Assembly: GCF_000191885.1 (NCBI RefSeq)
Contig: NZ_AEWI01000024.1
Span: 1 to 64,000 of the forward strand
Source of the DNA: Anaerophaga thermohalophila DSM 12881
Lineage (GTDB): Bacteria > Bacteroidota > Bacteroidia > Bacteroidales > Marinilabiliaceae
Direction: 5' to 3'
DNA length: 64,000 bases
Under the pieces are notes generated by a model. The model was not told where the DNA came from. It saw only the letters and a list, made by a program, of their open reading frames with translations, and ran no database searches. Each line of letters opens with the position of its first letter. The stretch's first letter is position 1. The position numbers were made by a program, and so were the translations under genes. This document shows positions 45,488-54,611 of this stretch, piece by piece.

Positions 45488-46723
45488 ATGACTTCAATAA
45501 CAGACCGTTTCCTGGAATATACACAATACGATACCCAGTCGGATCCAAACACCGGATTAACCCCAAGCACGCCAGGACAAATGAATTTTTCAAGACAACT
45601 GGCTGAGGAATTGAAAGGGATTGGACTGGCTGAGGTGGAATTGGATGAAAACGGATATATCATGGCTACTCTTCCTTCGAATATTGAAGAGGAAGTTCCT
45701 GTGGCCGGATTTATTGCCCATGTGGATACAAGCCCCGATTTTTCAGGGAAAAATATTTCACCGAAGGTTGTGGAGGATTATGATGGCGGTGATATTGTAC
45801 TGAATGCGGAGAATAACATTGTTTTGAAACCATCGGAATTTCCTGAACTGAAAAAATATATCGGACAAACGCTTATTACCACCGATGGAAATACTTTGCT
45901 GGGCGCCGATGACAAGGCCGGAATTGCGGCCATTGTTTCCGCTATGGAGTATCTGGTTCAGAATCCTGATATTAAACATGGTAAAATAAGGATTGGTTTT
46001 ACACCTGATGAAGAGATAGGCGAGGGGGCCAACCTTTTCGATGTGGAAAAGTTTGGAGCCGATTTTGCCTATACCATCGATGGCGGTGAAATAGGGGAGT
46101 TGGAGTTCGAGAATTTTAATGCGGCACTGGCAAAAGTAACGGCCCATGGCCGGAATGTTCATCCTGGATATGCCCGCGGTAAAATGCGAAATTCAATCAG
46201 GATTGCCAACCAGTTGATCATGATGCTTCCACGTCACGAAACGCCGGAGCATGCAGATGGATACGAAGGTTTTTATCACCTGATGTCTTTTAACGGAGAT
46301 GTTGAAAAGACAGAGATGCAATTCTTAATCAGGGACTTTAAGCGTGATCGCTTCGAGGACCGCAAAGAGGAGATGCAACATCTGGTTAATAAGGTGAACC
46401 ATGAGTTTGGTGAGGGAACAATGGAACTGGAAATAAAGGATCAATATTACAATATGCGTGAGAAGATTGAACCTGTAATGTATATTGTGGATTTGGCGGA
46501 AAAAGCCATGCGTGAGGTTGGTGTTGTTCCTAAAATAAAGCCCATTCGCGGAGGCACCGATGGTGCGCGACTGGCTTTTATGGGATTACCAACTCCTAAT
46601 ATTTTTGCCGGCGGTCACAATTTTCACGGACGATTCGAATTTTTACCCGTTCCCTCGTTGGAAAAGGCTATGGAAGTGATTCTTAAGATTGCAGAGCTTG
46701 TGCCTTCTGTGAAGAAAAACTAA
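45488..46723 (+). CDS. pepT: peptidase T (tripeptide aminopeptidase)
   Basis: 411 residues. The M20 zinc ligands are in [14 protein letters not shown] (His near 78), [20 protein letters not shown] (Asp near 140), [20 protein letters not shown] (Glu catalytic and ligand pair near 175), DGGEIGEL and the final His in [16 protein letters not shown]. It removes N-terminal residues from tripeptides in the cytoplasm. The stop codon abuts an R2 fragment that runs directly into the sixA start, so the two genes are 45 bases apart. Confidence 0.93.
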   Translation: MTSITDRFLEYTQYDTQSDPNTGLTPSTPGQMNFSRQLAEELKGIGLAEVELDENGYIMATLPSNIEEEVPVAGFIAHVDTSPDFSGKNISPKVVEDYDGGDIVLNAENNIVLKPSEFPELKKYIGQTLITTDGNTLLGADDKAGIAAIVSAMEYLVQNPDIKHGKIRIGFTPDEEIGEGANLFDVEKFGADFAYTIDGGEIGELEFENFNAALAKVTAHGRNVHPGYARGKMRNSIRIANQLIMMLPRHETPEHADGYEGFYHLMSFNGDVEKTEMQFLIRDFKRDRFEDRKEEMQHLVNKVNHEFGEGTMELEIKDQYYNMREKIEPVMYIVDLAEKAMREVGVVPKIKPIRGGTDGARLAFMGLPTPNIFAGGHNFHGRFEFLPVPSLEKAMEVILKIAELVPSVKKN

Positions 46724-46772
46724 TATGCGAGTTCCATCAGACCAATAACTTAGACTAATTTTATACTGATGA
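46724..46772 (+). repeat. R2 3' part filling the pepT-sixA gap
   Basis: Starts right after the pepT stop with TATGCGAGTTCCATCAGACC and ends TACTGATGAAAAG. Arms CATCAG (46735-46740) and CTGATG (46766-46771) pair, and the last three bases of the 3' arm are the sixA ATG. Confidence 0.8.
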
Positions 46773-47275
46773 AAAGATTGATTTTAGTAAGACATGCCAA
46801 GACCGAACCATTGACCGATGCAGACAGTGACTTTGAACGGCAACTGAAAAGACGTGGTCATAAAGATGCCAGATTAATATCGGATCATTTGATCGGGAAA
46901 CGAATTGTACCCGAAGTCATCATTTCAAGTCCTGCCGTCAGAGCCATTCAAACGGCCAGGATCATGGCCGGCGCTTTCAGCATCCCTGAATCCAAAATAA
47001 TTGAAGCACCTTTCATTTATGAAGGGTTTTCTGTCGATCGTTTTATATCCGGAATTGCCGGGATGGCCGGGAAAAACGATTCGGTAATGGTAGTCGGGCA
47101 TAACCCCGATATTGCTTTGATGGCCATTCAACTGGCAGGCGATAATTTCTTTAATTATCCTACCAGTGCCACTGTATCCATTGTTTTTACAGTGACTGAG
47201 TGGGATCAGATCAAACCCGGAAGCGGACGAACCGAAATGTTTGTTTATCCCAGGGAATTGAAGGACAAAAAGTAA
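46769..47275 (+). CDS. sixA: phosphohistidine phosphatase SixA-like
   Basis: 168 residues of the histidine phosphatase superfamily without the large helical cap. The catalytic RHG-type motif is ILVRHAKTEPL at residue 4, the second conserved Arg is in SSPAVRAIQTARIM near 53 and the late His is in VVGHNPDIALMA near 112. SixA removes phosphate from phospho-histidine in HPt domains or the PTS. Its start codon lies within the hairpin arm of an R2 fragment, so translation could be affected by that fold. Confidence 0.82.
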   Translation: MKRLILVRHAKTEPLTDADSDFERQLKRRGHKDARLISDHLIGKRIVPEVIISSPAVRAIQTARIMAGAFSIPESKIIEAPFIYEGFSVDRFISGIAGMAGKNDSVMVVGHNPDIALMAIQLAGDNFFNYPTSATVSIVFTVTEWDQIKPGSGRTEMFVYPRELKDKK

Positions 47276-47351
47276 GAATAGGATATCCCATGCAGCCCCT
47301 GTCTTTACCTCCTCTGCTCAGAGCATTGTCCCGAAGAACATTTTTGTTTTA

Positions 47352-48224
47352 TCACTGCCGCAAAAGTTTTTTAGTCAGTTTGTCAGGAGTAATCAGGTTG
47401 GTTGGCAATAATTCGTGATGGCTGGCCCTGGCCGGGCAGATATCAATTCCGCCCCGGCGTGTATAAATACAGGCTACCATTAGCTGATCGGGAGTGAACC
47501 GATCCCATAATCTTTTGTAGATCATTTCGCAAATTTCTTCGTGAAAATGATTTTCGTTCCGGATGGAAACAAGATATTTCAGCAGACCGGTTCGATCCGG
47601 GATGTGTGTTCCTTTAATATATATAAAAGCGCTACCCCAATCGGGCTGAAACGTTACTTTGCAGTTGCTTCGCAGTAAATGAGTGCCCGCTTTTATGACA
47701 TTACCTGTTTGTTGATGATCGGGTTTGAGCAGATGAGGGGCTTCCCGGTATTCAGAAAACGTTACTTTTTCAATTTCCGGTATTTCTTCAAGTATCCCGA
47801 ATTCGCCAAAATCAAAATATTTTTTAGGGCTTTTGGGGAAGAAATGAATATTAACAGTGGTTTTTAAAACTCTTTCAAGGTCTTGCCTGATTATATTGTG
47901 GACTGTTTCTGATGCTTCTTTGGCGTTACTGCCAAAACGCTCCATATTGAACGAATTAAGATAAAGCTTTAGTGATTTACTTTCTACAATATACGGGCTG
48001 GAGGCAGGATATATCAGCTTAAGTAGCCCCGTTACCGGAAGTCCTTTTCCGGTGAGAAAACTCACCTCATAGGCATGCCAGACATCATATCCTGTAAAGG
48101 GCAGGGTATTTTCTTTTAATCCGTATTCCTTCCGGTTGGGTTGACGGGGAACGGTCACCAACACTTCGGGTGCGTAGTGTTTTGGATATTCGGTCGGTTT
48201 TCCGAGAAATTTTGCTTCGTTCAT
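47352..48224 (-). CDS. queF: NADPH-dependent preQ0 reductase, long form
   Basis: 290 residues, the length of the tandem-fold type II QueF. The NADPH motif ESKSLKLYLNSFNMERFG is near residue 80, and the nucleophilic Cys is in LRSNCKVTFQPDWGSAF near 195. The C-terminal half carries FHEEICEMIYKRLWDRF. It reduces 7-cyano-7-deazaguanine to preQ1, the last free-base step of queuosine synthesis. It lies 11 bases after queE and forms a queC-queE-queF operon. Confidence 0.93.
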   Translation of the reverse strand: MNEAKFLGKPTEYPKHYAPEVLVTVPRQPNRKEYGLKENTLPFTGYDVWHAYEVSFLTGKGLPVTGLLKLIYPASSPYIVESKSLKLYLNSFNMERFGSNAKEASETVHNIIRQDLERVLKTTVNIHFFPKSPKKYFDFGEFGILEEIPEIEKVTFSEYREAPHLLKPDHQQTGNVIKAGTHLLRSNCKVTFQPDWGSAFIYIKGTHIPDRTGLLKYLVSIRNENHFHEEICEMIYKRLWDRFTPDQLMVACIYTRRGGIDICPARASHHELLPTNLITPDKLTKKLLRQ

Positions 48225-48235
48225 ATTTGAGATAT

Positions 48236-49093
48236 TTATACCCCTGCTTTTGAGCCGAACAGATCAATATGCAGACGCGGAGCATAACGCCAACCGTTGC
48301 TTATGGCCATTTTCAGTACCATAAGCGACGTGGTTTTTAATTCTTCTTTTGTAGCTCCGAGAGGCATCAGTAAAATATCATCGGGCCTCCAGTGTGTCAG
48401 GTGGGCGAGAAATTCATTTTTTATTTCAACGTAATCGTTGTGCCGGCCTACAACAAATTTAAGCTGAAAGTCTTTTTTATTTTTTCGGGAATAGTCGATG
48501 AATTTTTGGATGACCTCTGTGTTTCTTCGTTTTTGGGCATGATATGAAAGAGGCCCGGAAGGCTTTAATTGGTACCACTCTCTTTTTGCGGGAGAGGGAT
48601 TGGAGTTGGAAAGCTTTGGTGAGAGGCTGAACAAATCGATATATTGGGCAACATCTTCGGCAAATAAGGTTCCATTGGTTTCAACGGTCAGGTGCAGGTT
48701 CAGCTCTTCTTTCAGTCGCCGGCACAAAGGTGCCAGTGCTTTGTGCTGGAGCAGGGGTTCTCCTCCTGTAATAACGACATGTTTTACACTTCTGGTGTTT
48801 TGTTTTACAAGATCGAAAACTTCACCGGCTTCGGGCTGACGCTCCTGTTCTGCTTCAAATGAAGCATAAGGTGTATCGCACCGGCAGAAAGAACCGTCGG
48901 GAAGTGTCCAGATGCATCTCAGGTTACACCCTGCCAGGCGAACAAATATTGAGGGAACTCCGGCCAGTTTTCCTTCGCCCTGAATGGTACCGGGAATGCC
49001 CAGATTCGTAGCAGGTGATTCTGTTATCGGGTGTCCGTATCTGTCATTCGTAACCGGGAACACACCTTCGTTTGCCAATACCAATTTACTCAT
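48236..49093 (-). CDS. queE: 7-carboxy-7-deazaguanine synthase, variant cluster loop
   Basis: 285 residues, longer than the usual 210-240. The radical SAM region reads [19 protein letters not shown] followed by DTPYASF, so the cysteines are spaced C-x3-C-x9-C-x1-C instead of C-x3-C-x2-C. The last Cys before DT holds the expected place, with an inserted loop. Glycine-rich [10 protein letters not shown] near 110 and VETNGTLF near 140 are typical. It converts carboxy-tetrahydropterin to CDG in the queuosine pathway. Its start overlaps the queC stop by four bases (ATGA). Confidence 0.88.
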   Translation of the reverse strand: MSKLVLANEGVFPVTNDRYGHPITESPATNLGIPGTIQGEGKLAGVPSIFVRLAGCNLRCIWTLPDGSFCRCDTPYASFEAEQERQPEAGEVFDLVKQNTRSVKHVVITGGEPLLQHKALAPLCRRLKEELNLHLTVETNGTLFAEDVAQYIDLFSLSPKLSNSNPSPAKREWYQLKPSGPLSYHAQKRRNTEVIQKFIDYSRKNKKDFQLKFVVGRHNDYVEIKNEFLAHLTHWRPDDILLMPLGATKEELKTTSLMVLKMAISNGWRYAPRLHIDLFGSKAGV

Positions 49094-49764
49094 ATTCTCA
49101 TCGCTTTGTCTTCCACACCGGCTTCGGCAAAGGCTTTGGCTCTTAAAAGGCAGCTGTCGCAGGTGCCGCAGGGTTTTTCACCGCCCCGATAGCAGCTCCA
49201 TGTCATTTCAAAAGGGACATTAAGCTGCTCCCCCAGTTTTATTTCTTCAGCCTTGGTTTTATGAATAAAAGGTGCATGAACGCGAATGGGGAGATTTTTC
49301 TCCGCACCCATAACCGTCCCTTTGTTGATTGCCGTCTCCATGGCTTCTATAAATGTTTGGCGACAATCCACATATCCTGAATAGTCAACCTGACTTACGC
49401 CAATAAATATATCTCTGGCTCCGATGGCTTCGGCATACGATGCCGCCACAGAAAGAAATATCATGTTGCGGGCGGGCACATAGGTAACCGGGATGTCATT
49501 TCGGTTTATATCTCCATCTTCTACCTCAAGCGACGGATCGGTAAGCGAAGAGCCGCCCCATTGGCTGAGTTTCATAGAAACGACCTGATGCTCTTTTACG
49601 TTTGCTTTTTTGGCAATGGCTTTTGCAGCATCGAGTTCCCGTGAATGACGTTGCCCGTAATCAAAAGAAAGCGCGTACAGATCGAATCCCCGCGATTTGG
49701 CAAGATACAGGGTAACGGTACTGTCCAATCCGCCCGATAATAAAACAACAGCTTTTTTGTTCAT
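49090..49764 (-). CDS. queC: 7-cyano-7-deazaguanine synthase
   Basis: 224 residues. The PP-loop is [19 protein letters not shown] at residue 6, [20 protein letters not shown] is the family core and the zinc site is [19 protein letters not shown] near 192-210 with four cysteines. It makes preQ0 from CDG, ammonia and ATP. It leads the queC-queE-queF operon. QueD and FolE are not in the window. The 49765-50078 gap upstream shows no gene. Confidence 0.93.
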   Translation of the reverse strand: MNKKAVVLLSGGLDSTVTLYLAKSRGFDLYALSFDYGQRHSRELDAAKAIAKKANVKEHQVVSMKLSQWGGSSLTDPSLEVEDGDINRNDIPVTYVPARNMIFLSVAASYAEAIGARDIFIGVSQVDYSGYVDCRQTFIEAMETAINKGTVMGAEKNLPIRVHAPFIHKTKAEEIKLGEQLNVPFEMTWSCYRGGEKPCGTCDSCLLRAKAFAEAGVEDKAMRI

Positions 49765-50078
49765 TTTCCATAAAGTTTCGAGGACAGCCGATTATAGAAA
49801 AGATCATCCTGGAACCAGAAGCAACAAAACCCGGGGAATGAACATTGAGAAATTGCAAAACGCGATATCCGATGAGATTGTCGTCAGGTGACGCAGGCAT
49901 CATGAAAGGCATTTTTGCACATGTTTGGACATGGCCCATAGTTTTGTTTATAGACAGGATGGTTTCGAACTGTCTTCTTTATTTTCGGTACAAAGATACT
50001 AAAACCGGAACTTCTTTGTTTATGGTTATAAGCAAAATGTGCATTTTTGCAGTTAAAATAACAGAAAAGGTCATTAAA

Positions 50079-51212
50079 GTGAAGGACAACATTCTTTTTG
50101 CTATTATTGTATTCTCTTTTTTTACGGAATCTGTAACCCGGGCCCAGCAAATACAGCCGGAGGTTGGAATGCCGCCCAATCAGAAGCACGTTACGGTGTT
50201 GTATCATCACGGCATTGTAATACCACATCATGCCAATATGATCTATTTCATTGATGACTTTTCCCGTGGTATGGAGGTGAATTATGGCTTGTGGCGGTTC
50301 GACCGTGAAGGTTGGCAGCAATATTATAATTACCCGGAGGTGGGTGTCGGCTTTTTTTATAATTCCTATGGCAACCCTGATATCTACGGTCAGGGAATGG
50401 CTCTTTATCCCTATCTGCATTTTCCCATTGTTCGTACGTCCAAATTTACGATTAAAAACAAGGTGGCAATGGGGCTGGGATATACCAATACCCCTTTCGA
50501 TTACAAAGAAAATCCATGGAACCAGATTTTTGGTGCACGCCTGAATATTTATGTTGGATTCGGCCTTTATACGGGCTACAGAATATTTGATCATTGGTCG
50601 GTTTATGGGTCGGCATCGTTTAACCACATGTCGAATGGAGCTGTCAGGAAACCCAATAATGGTATTAATACACTGACTTTCAGTCTCGGTACCAGGTACC
50701 ATTTTCTCAGGGACCATTTGCCCGAACTGAAGAAACGTGAAGCTCCCCGCACTAACAAGAGAGATATTCAGATATTTTTGAATTACGGACGTAGTCAGGC
50801 CAGCGAATATAATTTCAACATCTACTCATCCGGGAGTCTGACCATAAATCATTTGTGGTACCGCTCGGTAAAATCGGCATGGAGTGCAGGAATTGATGCT
50901 ATATATTTTGGCGCTGCTCCTTATGCTTATCCTGAAAATAATGAATACATTCCTCACGATAAAAGGATGTTTTATGGTGTTTTTGGAGGGAGGCACTGGC
51001 TAATGGGAAATACATCATTGTTTGTTCAACTGGGCGTTTATGTATATTCCTATATTGATCCGCCCCAGCCTGTTTATCCCAGAGTTGGCATACGGCATCA
51101 GATTACCGACCGATGGATGTTCAATTTTAGTTTAAAAGCCAGTTTTTTCCGTTCGGAATTTATGGAATTTGGTATTGGTTACAGGATTCCGTATAAAAGC
51201 AATACGTTATGA
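50079..51212 (+). CDS. PagL-like lipid A deacylase / acyloxyacyl hydrolase
   Basis: About 377 residues. A signal peptide (KDNILFAIIVFSFFTESVTR) is followed by outer membrane beta strands. The PagL catalytic signature is in ASFNHMSNGAVRKPNNGINT near residue 190, where His and Ser in HMS are the expected catalytic pair. It would trim an acyl chain from lipid A at the outer membrane. The frame opens at 49845, but the first 78 codons look non-coding; the GTG at 50079 directly before the signal peptide is chosen, with ATGs at 50022 and 50037 as alternatives. The stop overlaps the next gene by four bases. Confidence 0.75.
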   Translation: MKDNILFAIIVFSFFTESVTRAQQIQPEVGMPPNQKHVTVLYHHGIVIPHHANMIYFIDDFSRGMEVNYGLWRFDREGWQQYYNYPEVGVGFFYNSYGNPDIYGQGMALYPYLHFPIVRTSKFTIKNKVAMGLGYTNTPFDYKENPWNQIFGARLNIYVGFGLYTGYRIFDHWSVYGSASFNHMSNGAVRKPNNGINTLTFSLGTRYHFLRDHLPELKKREAPRTNKRDIQIFLNYGRSQASEYNFNIYSSGSLTINHLWYRSVKSAWSAGIDAIYFGAAPYAYPENNEYIPHDKRMFYGVFGGRHWLMGNTSLFVQLGVYVYSYIDPPQPVYPRVGIRHQITDRWMFNFSLKASFFRSEFMEFGIGYRIPYKSNTL

Positions 51213-51964
51213 AACGAACAGGTTATATATTTATCGGATTTATTGGTTTGTTTCTGTCGACGTCGGGATGCAATTATACAGATGCGTTATTGAAAGACGG
51301 CAAGATGACAGAAAAAGAATTGACCGTGAAAGCATTCGACCGGGTGGTGATAGAAACCTCGGTGCGTCTTGTCCTTGCCAATGGGCCGGAATATGCTGCG
51401 CGTGCAAAGGGACTTGATTTTATTCTGTCACGACTGGAGCTTGAGCAGAATGGCAAAACATTGGTTATAGATTCGGACGGGATGATAGGTTTTCGTAAAA
51501 AACAGATGCCGGAACTCATTCTTTCATCGCCTGAATTAAAACGTATCACTTCCAATTTTCCGGCCGAAATTACCACTCTCGATACACTTCATATTGAGCA
51601 ACTCTCTATTGTTGTTAACGGGAGAGGAACTTTTACGCAGTGTGATATGCTTGTGGACGCCGGACAAATTTCTCTTTCGGTATATGGAAGCAATGCCGGT
51701 AATCATATTTTCCGGGGCAAAGCCGGTAAATTACACGTGGTTGTCGAAGGACTCTCGAGTGTGGATGCGTCAGAACTGGAAGCAAAAGAGGTCAGATATG
51801 TTCAGCGATCGGTGAATGACGGGTATTTGTGGGCTACTGAGAAGTTATTCGTGAATATGTCGTCTTCCGGCAATATTTTTTATTATGGTAATCCCGACAC
51901 GACCATCCAAATGGGAGAACCTTTATATGAAGTGGAACTGGGAGAAGTGATTCACCTTAAGTAA
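51209..51964 (+). CDS. DUF2807-type lipoprotein
   Basis: 251 residues. Lipobox LSTSGC near residue 20, then the head domain typical of DUF2807 (GIN) proteins: the opening VKAFDRVVIETSVRLVLANG and right-handed beta-helix-like repeats of short strands (LSIVVNGRGTFTQCDMLVDA, ISLSVYGSNAGNHIF, SSSGNIFYYGNPDT). Such proteins are common surface or periplasmic lipoproteins in Bacteroidota of unknown function. Its ATG overlaps the PagL-like gene's stop (ATGA), so the two are translationally coupled and may act together in the outer membrane. Confidence 0.75.
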   Translation: MKRTGYIFIGFIGLFLSTSGCNYTDALLKDGKMTEKELTVKAFDRVVIETSVRLVLANGPEYAARAKGLDFILSRLELEQNGKTLVIDSDGMIGFRKKQMPELILSSPELKRITSNFPAEITTLDTLHIEQLSIVVNGRGTFTQCDMLVDAGQISLSVYGSNAGNHIFRGKAGKLHVVVEGLSSVDASELEAKEVRYVQRSVNDGYLWATEKLFVNMSSSGNIFYYGNPDTTIQMGEPLYEVELGEVIHLK

Positions 51965-51974
51965 TGCCTGCCTT

Positions 51975-52415
51975 TTAATTGACTTCTATCCCTTCCTTTT
52001 TCTCGAGTTCAACCTGTTGGTCAAGTAACTGTTGCAAAGTTTTCGATTTTAAGTAATCAACAATCATATCATTCAGGCCTTCCCAGAACACTTTCGCGGC
52101 ACAACTGGCTTCTCTGTCGCACTTGTAGGTCATCGTCAGGCAGTCAATGATGCAAATTCCAGGCTCAAAGGCATTGTTAATGTCCAGGATGGTTATTTCA
52201 GAAGCCGGTTTGGTCAGTATATAACCGCTTTTTTTGCCTTTAACATTAGTGATAAGGCCGGCCACTTTAAGTGCATAAATGATGTGGTCGAGGTATTTAT
52301 TGGAAAGATTTTGCCGTTCGGCAATTTCTTTTTGATAGATACCGTTGTGGTCTGTTTCGCGGGCAATTTCGATCATTGCCCTGAGACCGTATCTTGTTTT
52401 GGTGTTGAATTTCAA
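51975..52415 (-). CDS. Rrf2-family transcriptional regulator
   Basis: 146 residues. The winged helix is KTRYGLRAMIEIARETDHNG and KEIAERQNLSNKYLDHIIYA; the cysteine cluster region is CIIDCLTMTYKCDREASC, which in relatives binds an Fe-S cluster. It probably senses iron-sulfur, nitric oxide or redox state. The start is TTG at 52415, since no ATG fits the conserved MKFNTKTRYG N-terminus. It follows the YceI-type gene by 13 bases on the same strand, so it is likely cotranscribed. Confidence 0.85.
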   Translation of the reverse strand: MKFNTKTRYGLRAMIEIARETDHNGIYQKEIAERQNLSNKYLDHIIYALKVAGLITNVKGKKSGYILTKPASEITILDINNAFEPGICIIDCLTMTYKCDREASCAAKVFWEGLNDMIVDYLKSKTLQQLLDQQVELEKKEGIEVN

Positions 52416-52428
52416 AATGGATTTGTTT

Positions 52429-53121
52429 TTAATGATCTAAAGTCAACCCAAAGTTAATAAAAACTTCATTGTTTACCTTTACCATTCCCATAAATTTGGT
52501 TGGTGGTTCCAGACCAAAATCTTTCAGGTCGATGTCTACTTTGCCCCTGATGTGCAACTTTTTATCCCGGCATTCTTCTATGTATCCCGGAATTTTATAG
52601 GTATGTGTCCGGCCTGCAAGTCCTATTTTGATTTTCGGGACAATGGTTGACGGGGGGCCGGCCGGAAGTCTTATGTTATCAAAGAAGATGGTAATATCGA
52701 TATAAGGATATTCGTTGGCTTTGATGAATTTAAGAAAGTCCTTATACATCATTGGGTTGGAAGGTTCAAAATTGTGAGCCGGGATTTTTATGGTCAGCGT
52801 TTCCTGCGTCTTTTCTTCTTTTTTATAAGGGGTCGTTTTTTCGTTAAGATTCTGAACAAAATGAAAATGGTTGACATTGGTTGAACCGTCAATTTTTATG
52901 TAGTCGTCACACCCTTTTGTCTCGACAGGGGTATGGTGCGGTTGTTCCATTTCGGGCATCGGTTGCCCCTGAAAGGGCAGAATTCCCAAAAAACAGAAAA
53001 CCGCAGCCAGCAAAACAAATCGTCCTTTACTCCCGGACTGTCCAAATGACATGTAAAATCCGGAATGATACTGCCTTTGTTTTACGGGCCACGGTTTCTG
53101 ATGGTGGAAATTTCTATACAT
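52429..53121 (-). CDS. YceI-like domain exported protein
   Basis: 230 residues from the ATG at 53121, or about 207 from the ATG at 53052, which begins nearer the hydrophobic signal (GRFVLLAAVFCFLGILPFQG). The C-terminal YceI-like lipocalin fold shows KIKIGLAGRTHTYKIPG, GKVDIDLKDFGLEPPTKFMG and VNNEVFINFGLTL, the same ending as the YceI protein at 54612. YceI proteins bind isoprenoid-type lipids in the periplasm. A proline- and His-rich linker (MPEMEQPHHTPVE) sits after the signal. Confidence 0.72.
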   Translation of the reverse strand: MYRNFHHQKPWPVKQRQYHSGFYMSFGQSGSKGRFVLLAAVFCFLGILPFQGQPMPEMEQPHHTPVETKGCDDYIKIDGSTNVNHFHFVQNLNEKTTPYKKEEKTQETLTIKIPAHNFEPSNPMMYKDFLKFIKANEYPYIDITIFFDNIRLPAGPPSTIVPKIKIGLAGRTHTYKIPGYIEECRDKKLHIRGKVDIDLKDFGLEPPTKFMGMVKVNNEVFINFGLTLDH

Positions 53122-53154
53122 AAATTAAATTACTGTTTTTTAGCTGTTTAGTCA

Positions 53155-54420
53155 TTAAAAGCTTATGACCGCCTCCAGCATGAGCCCGTTAAATTCCCCT
53201 TCGTGCAGGATATTGTCTGTGGCAAAACCGTCGTAAGTCTGGCTGACATATTCTGCTTTGGCCAATATGTTTTTGGTCATAAACCAGCCGCCACCGAGTT
53301 GAAGACGATTAATGTCGACGTCTTCACCATTAATGGTCTCACCAGACACTGTGTTGTAGCGTGTTCCTAAATAGAAGTTTTCGTTGTTCCCGAAGCGGTA
53401 GAGCAACTCGGCAGAATATTGATTAAATTTCCTGTCGGATTCCTCAGCATCGGCTTTACCTTTTGCTTGTTCGATGACGCCAAAAAATTCAAGGCCTTTA
53501 TATTTAACGAAAGGATTAAACATCAAGGCGGTCAGTTCGTTACTGAAGCCCGGGTTCCATCTTCCTGAGCGGAAGTTACCCGAAGAAGTGGCATCGGGAT
53601 CTTCCATAACAAAGTAATAGCGCGAACCGGCGCGGTCGCCACTGTAGAGGTATGTTTCGGCACTCTCTGCGGTGGTATATACCGAACCGGTGAGTCTTAG
53701 CCTGAAATCGTCATTGAGGTAATTGTCGTATCCCAGCTTTGCCAGGAATGAGGGCTTTGTTTCGCCGGGGTAAGTAACCGATTGGTTCAGCTTTCCGTTG
53801 GTAAGTCCTACCATACCAATGAATCCGTTCTTACGGTAATATACTTCTCCGCCAACCTCTGTTGTAAAACCATCCATGATCAGGTTCCCAACGAAGGGAT
53901 TGAATAATGCCTGGGCATTGTCCGACCTTCGGAAATGGGCATCACCATAGTTGTTTTCCATGTGCCCGACACGAATGGTAACATATTGCATAAGATTCTC
54001 CATAAAGCCTTCGCGTACAAAATCCAGTTTGTCGATCTGAAAATACCCTCCTTTTACATAGGGGTCGGTATGGTGACGCGATGAGAGGTAGGTGCGCAGG
54101 TGCATCCTGACGCCGTCATACAATTCTACATCAAGGTCGAGATTGGCTGTTGCCAGATTGAAGTTATTCCCAATTTCAATCAGATCTGCGTTACCTGAAT
54201 TTTCATGGTCAAGTGCCTGAAACTGCAGCGTAGATGCACCGCCTATGCGCACTTTGAGTCCGTCAAAATCGTCGGTGGTGTCTTTGGGAGCTTCAAATTC
54301 ACTAACGCCTCTTTTGTCGGGGAAACGATAATTATTCAGGTCACGACTTCCCTGGGCTGATAAATTAACCCCTGGGATGATTAGTAGCGTAACTGCCAAA
54401 TATAAAAACTGTTTTTTCAT
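53155..54420 (-). CDS. outer membrane beta-barrel porin
   Basis: 421 residues with a signal peptide (FLYLAVTLLIIPGVNLSA). The N-terminal barrel strands (VRIGGASTLQFQALDHEN), the interior FNLATANLDLDVELYDG and the terminal strand EFNGLMLEAVISF with a C-terminal Phe fit a porin, resembling the phosphate-selective O/P group. The substrate is unknown. It lies between two YceI-type genes on the same strand, although an R1 repeat (54467-54611) now separates it from the first. Confidence 0.78.
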   Translation of the reverse strand: MKKQFLYLAVTLLIIPGVNLSAQGSRDLNNYRFPDKRGVSEFEAPKDTTDDFDGLKVRIGGASTLQFQALDHENSGNADLIEIGNNFNLATANLDLDVELYDGVRMHLRTYLSSRHHTDPYVKGGYFQIDKLDFVREGFMENLMQYVTIRVGHMENNYGDAHFRRSDNAQALFNPFVGNLIMDGFTTEVGGEVYYRKNGFIGMVGLTNGKLNQSVTYPGETKPSFLAKLGYDNYLNDDFRLRLTGSVYTTAESAETYLYSGDRAGSRYYFVMEDPDATSSGNFRSGRWNPGFSNELTALMFNPFVKYKGLEFFGVIEQAKGKADAEESDRKFNQYSAELLYRFGNNENFYLGTRYNTVSGETINGEDVDINRLQLGGGWFMTKNILAKAEYVSQTYDGFATDNILHEGEFNGLMLEAVISF

Positions 54421-54466
54421 AATGGATACTTCGTTTTTAGTGAGTATTGATTTTAGGAGGAATTAT

Positions 54467-54611
54467 TGAGTGCAGTCTAAAAAGCCTTTTGACCCCTAAA
54501 TCCCCTAAAGGGGACTTTTTCAAACTGCTGATTTTTAGCAGTTCCCCTTTAGGGGTCAGGGGGTAAAAATGGTAAAAATCAGCAGTTTGAAGGCTTTTTA
54601 TACTGCACTCA
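54467..54611. repeat. R1 palindromic repeat, core type 2
   Basis: 145 bp, the inverse of 3088-3231 with only a few differences: TGAGTGCAGTCTAAAAAGCC ... GGCTTTTTATACTGCACTCA. Direct repeats TTAT flank it (54463-54466 and 54612-54615); the right one contains the stop codon of the YceI gene. Confidence 0.88.

Noticed and set aside
49845-50078. A 78-residue N-terminal extension of the PagL-like protein
   Set aside because: It has no protein character and precedes a clear signal peptide beginning at the GTG at 50079.
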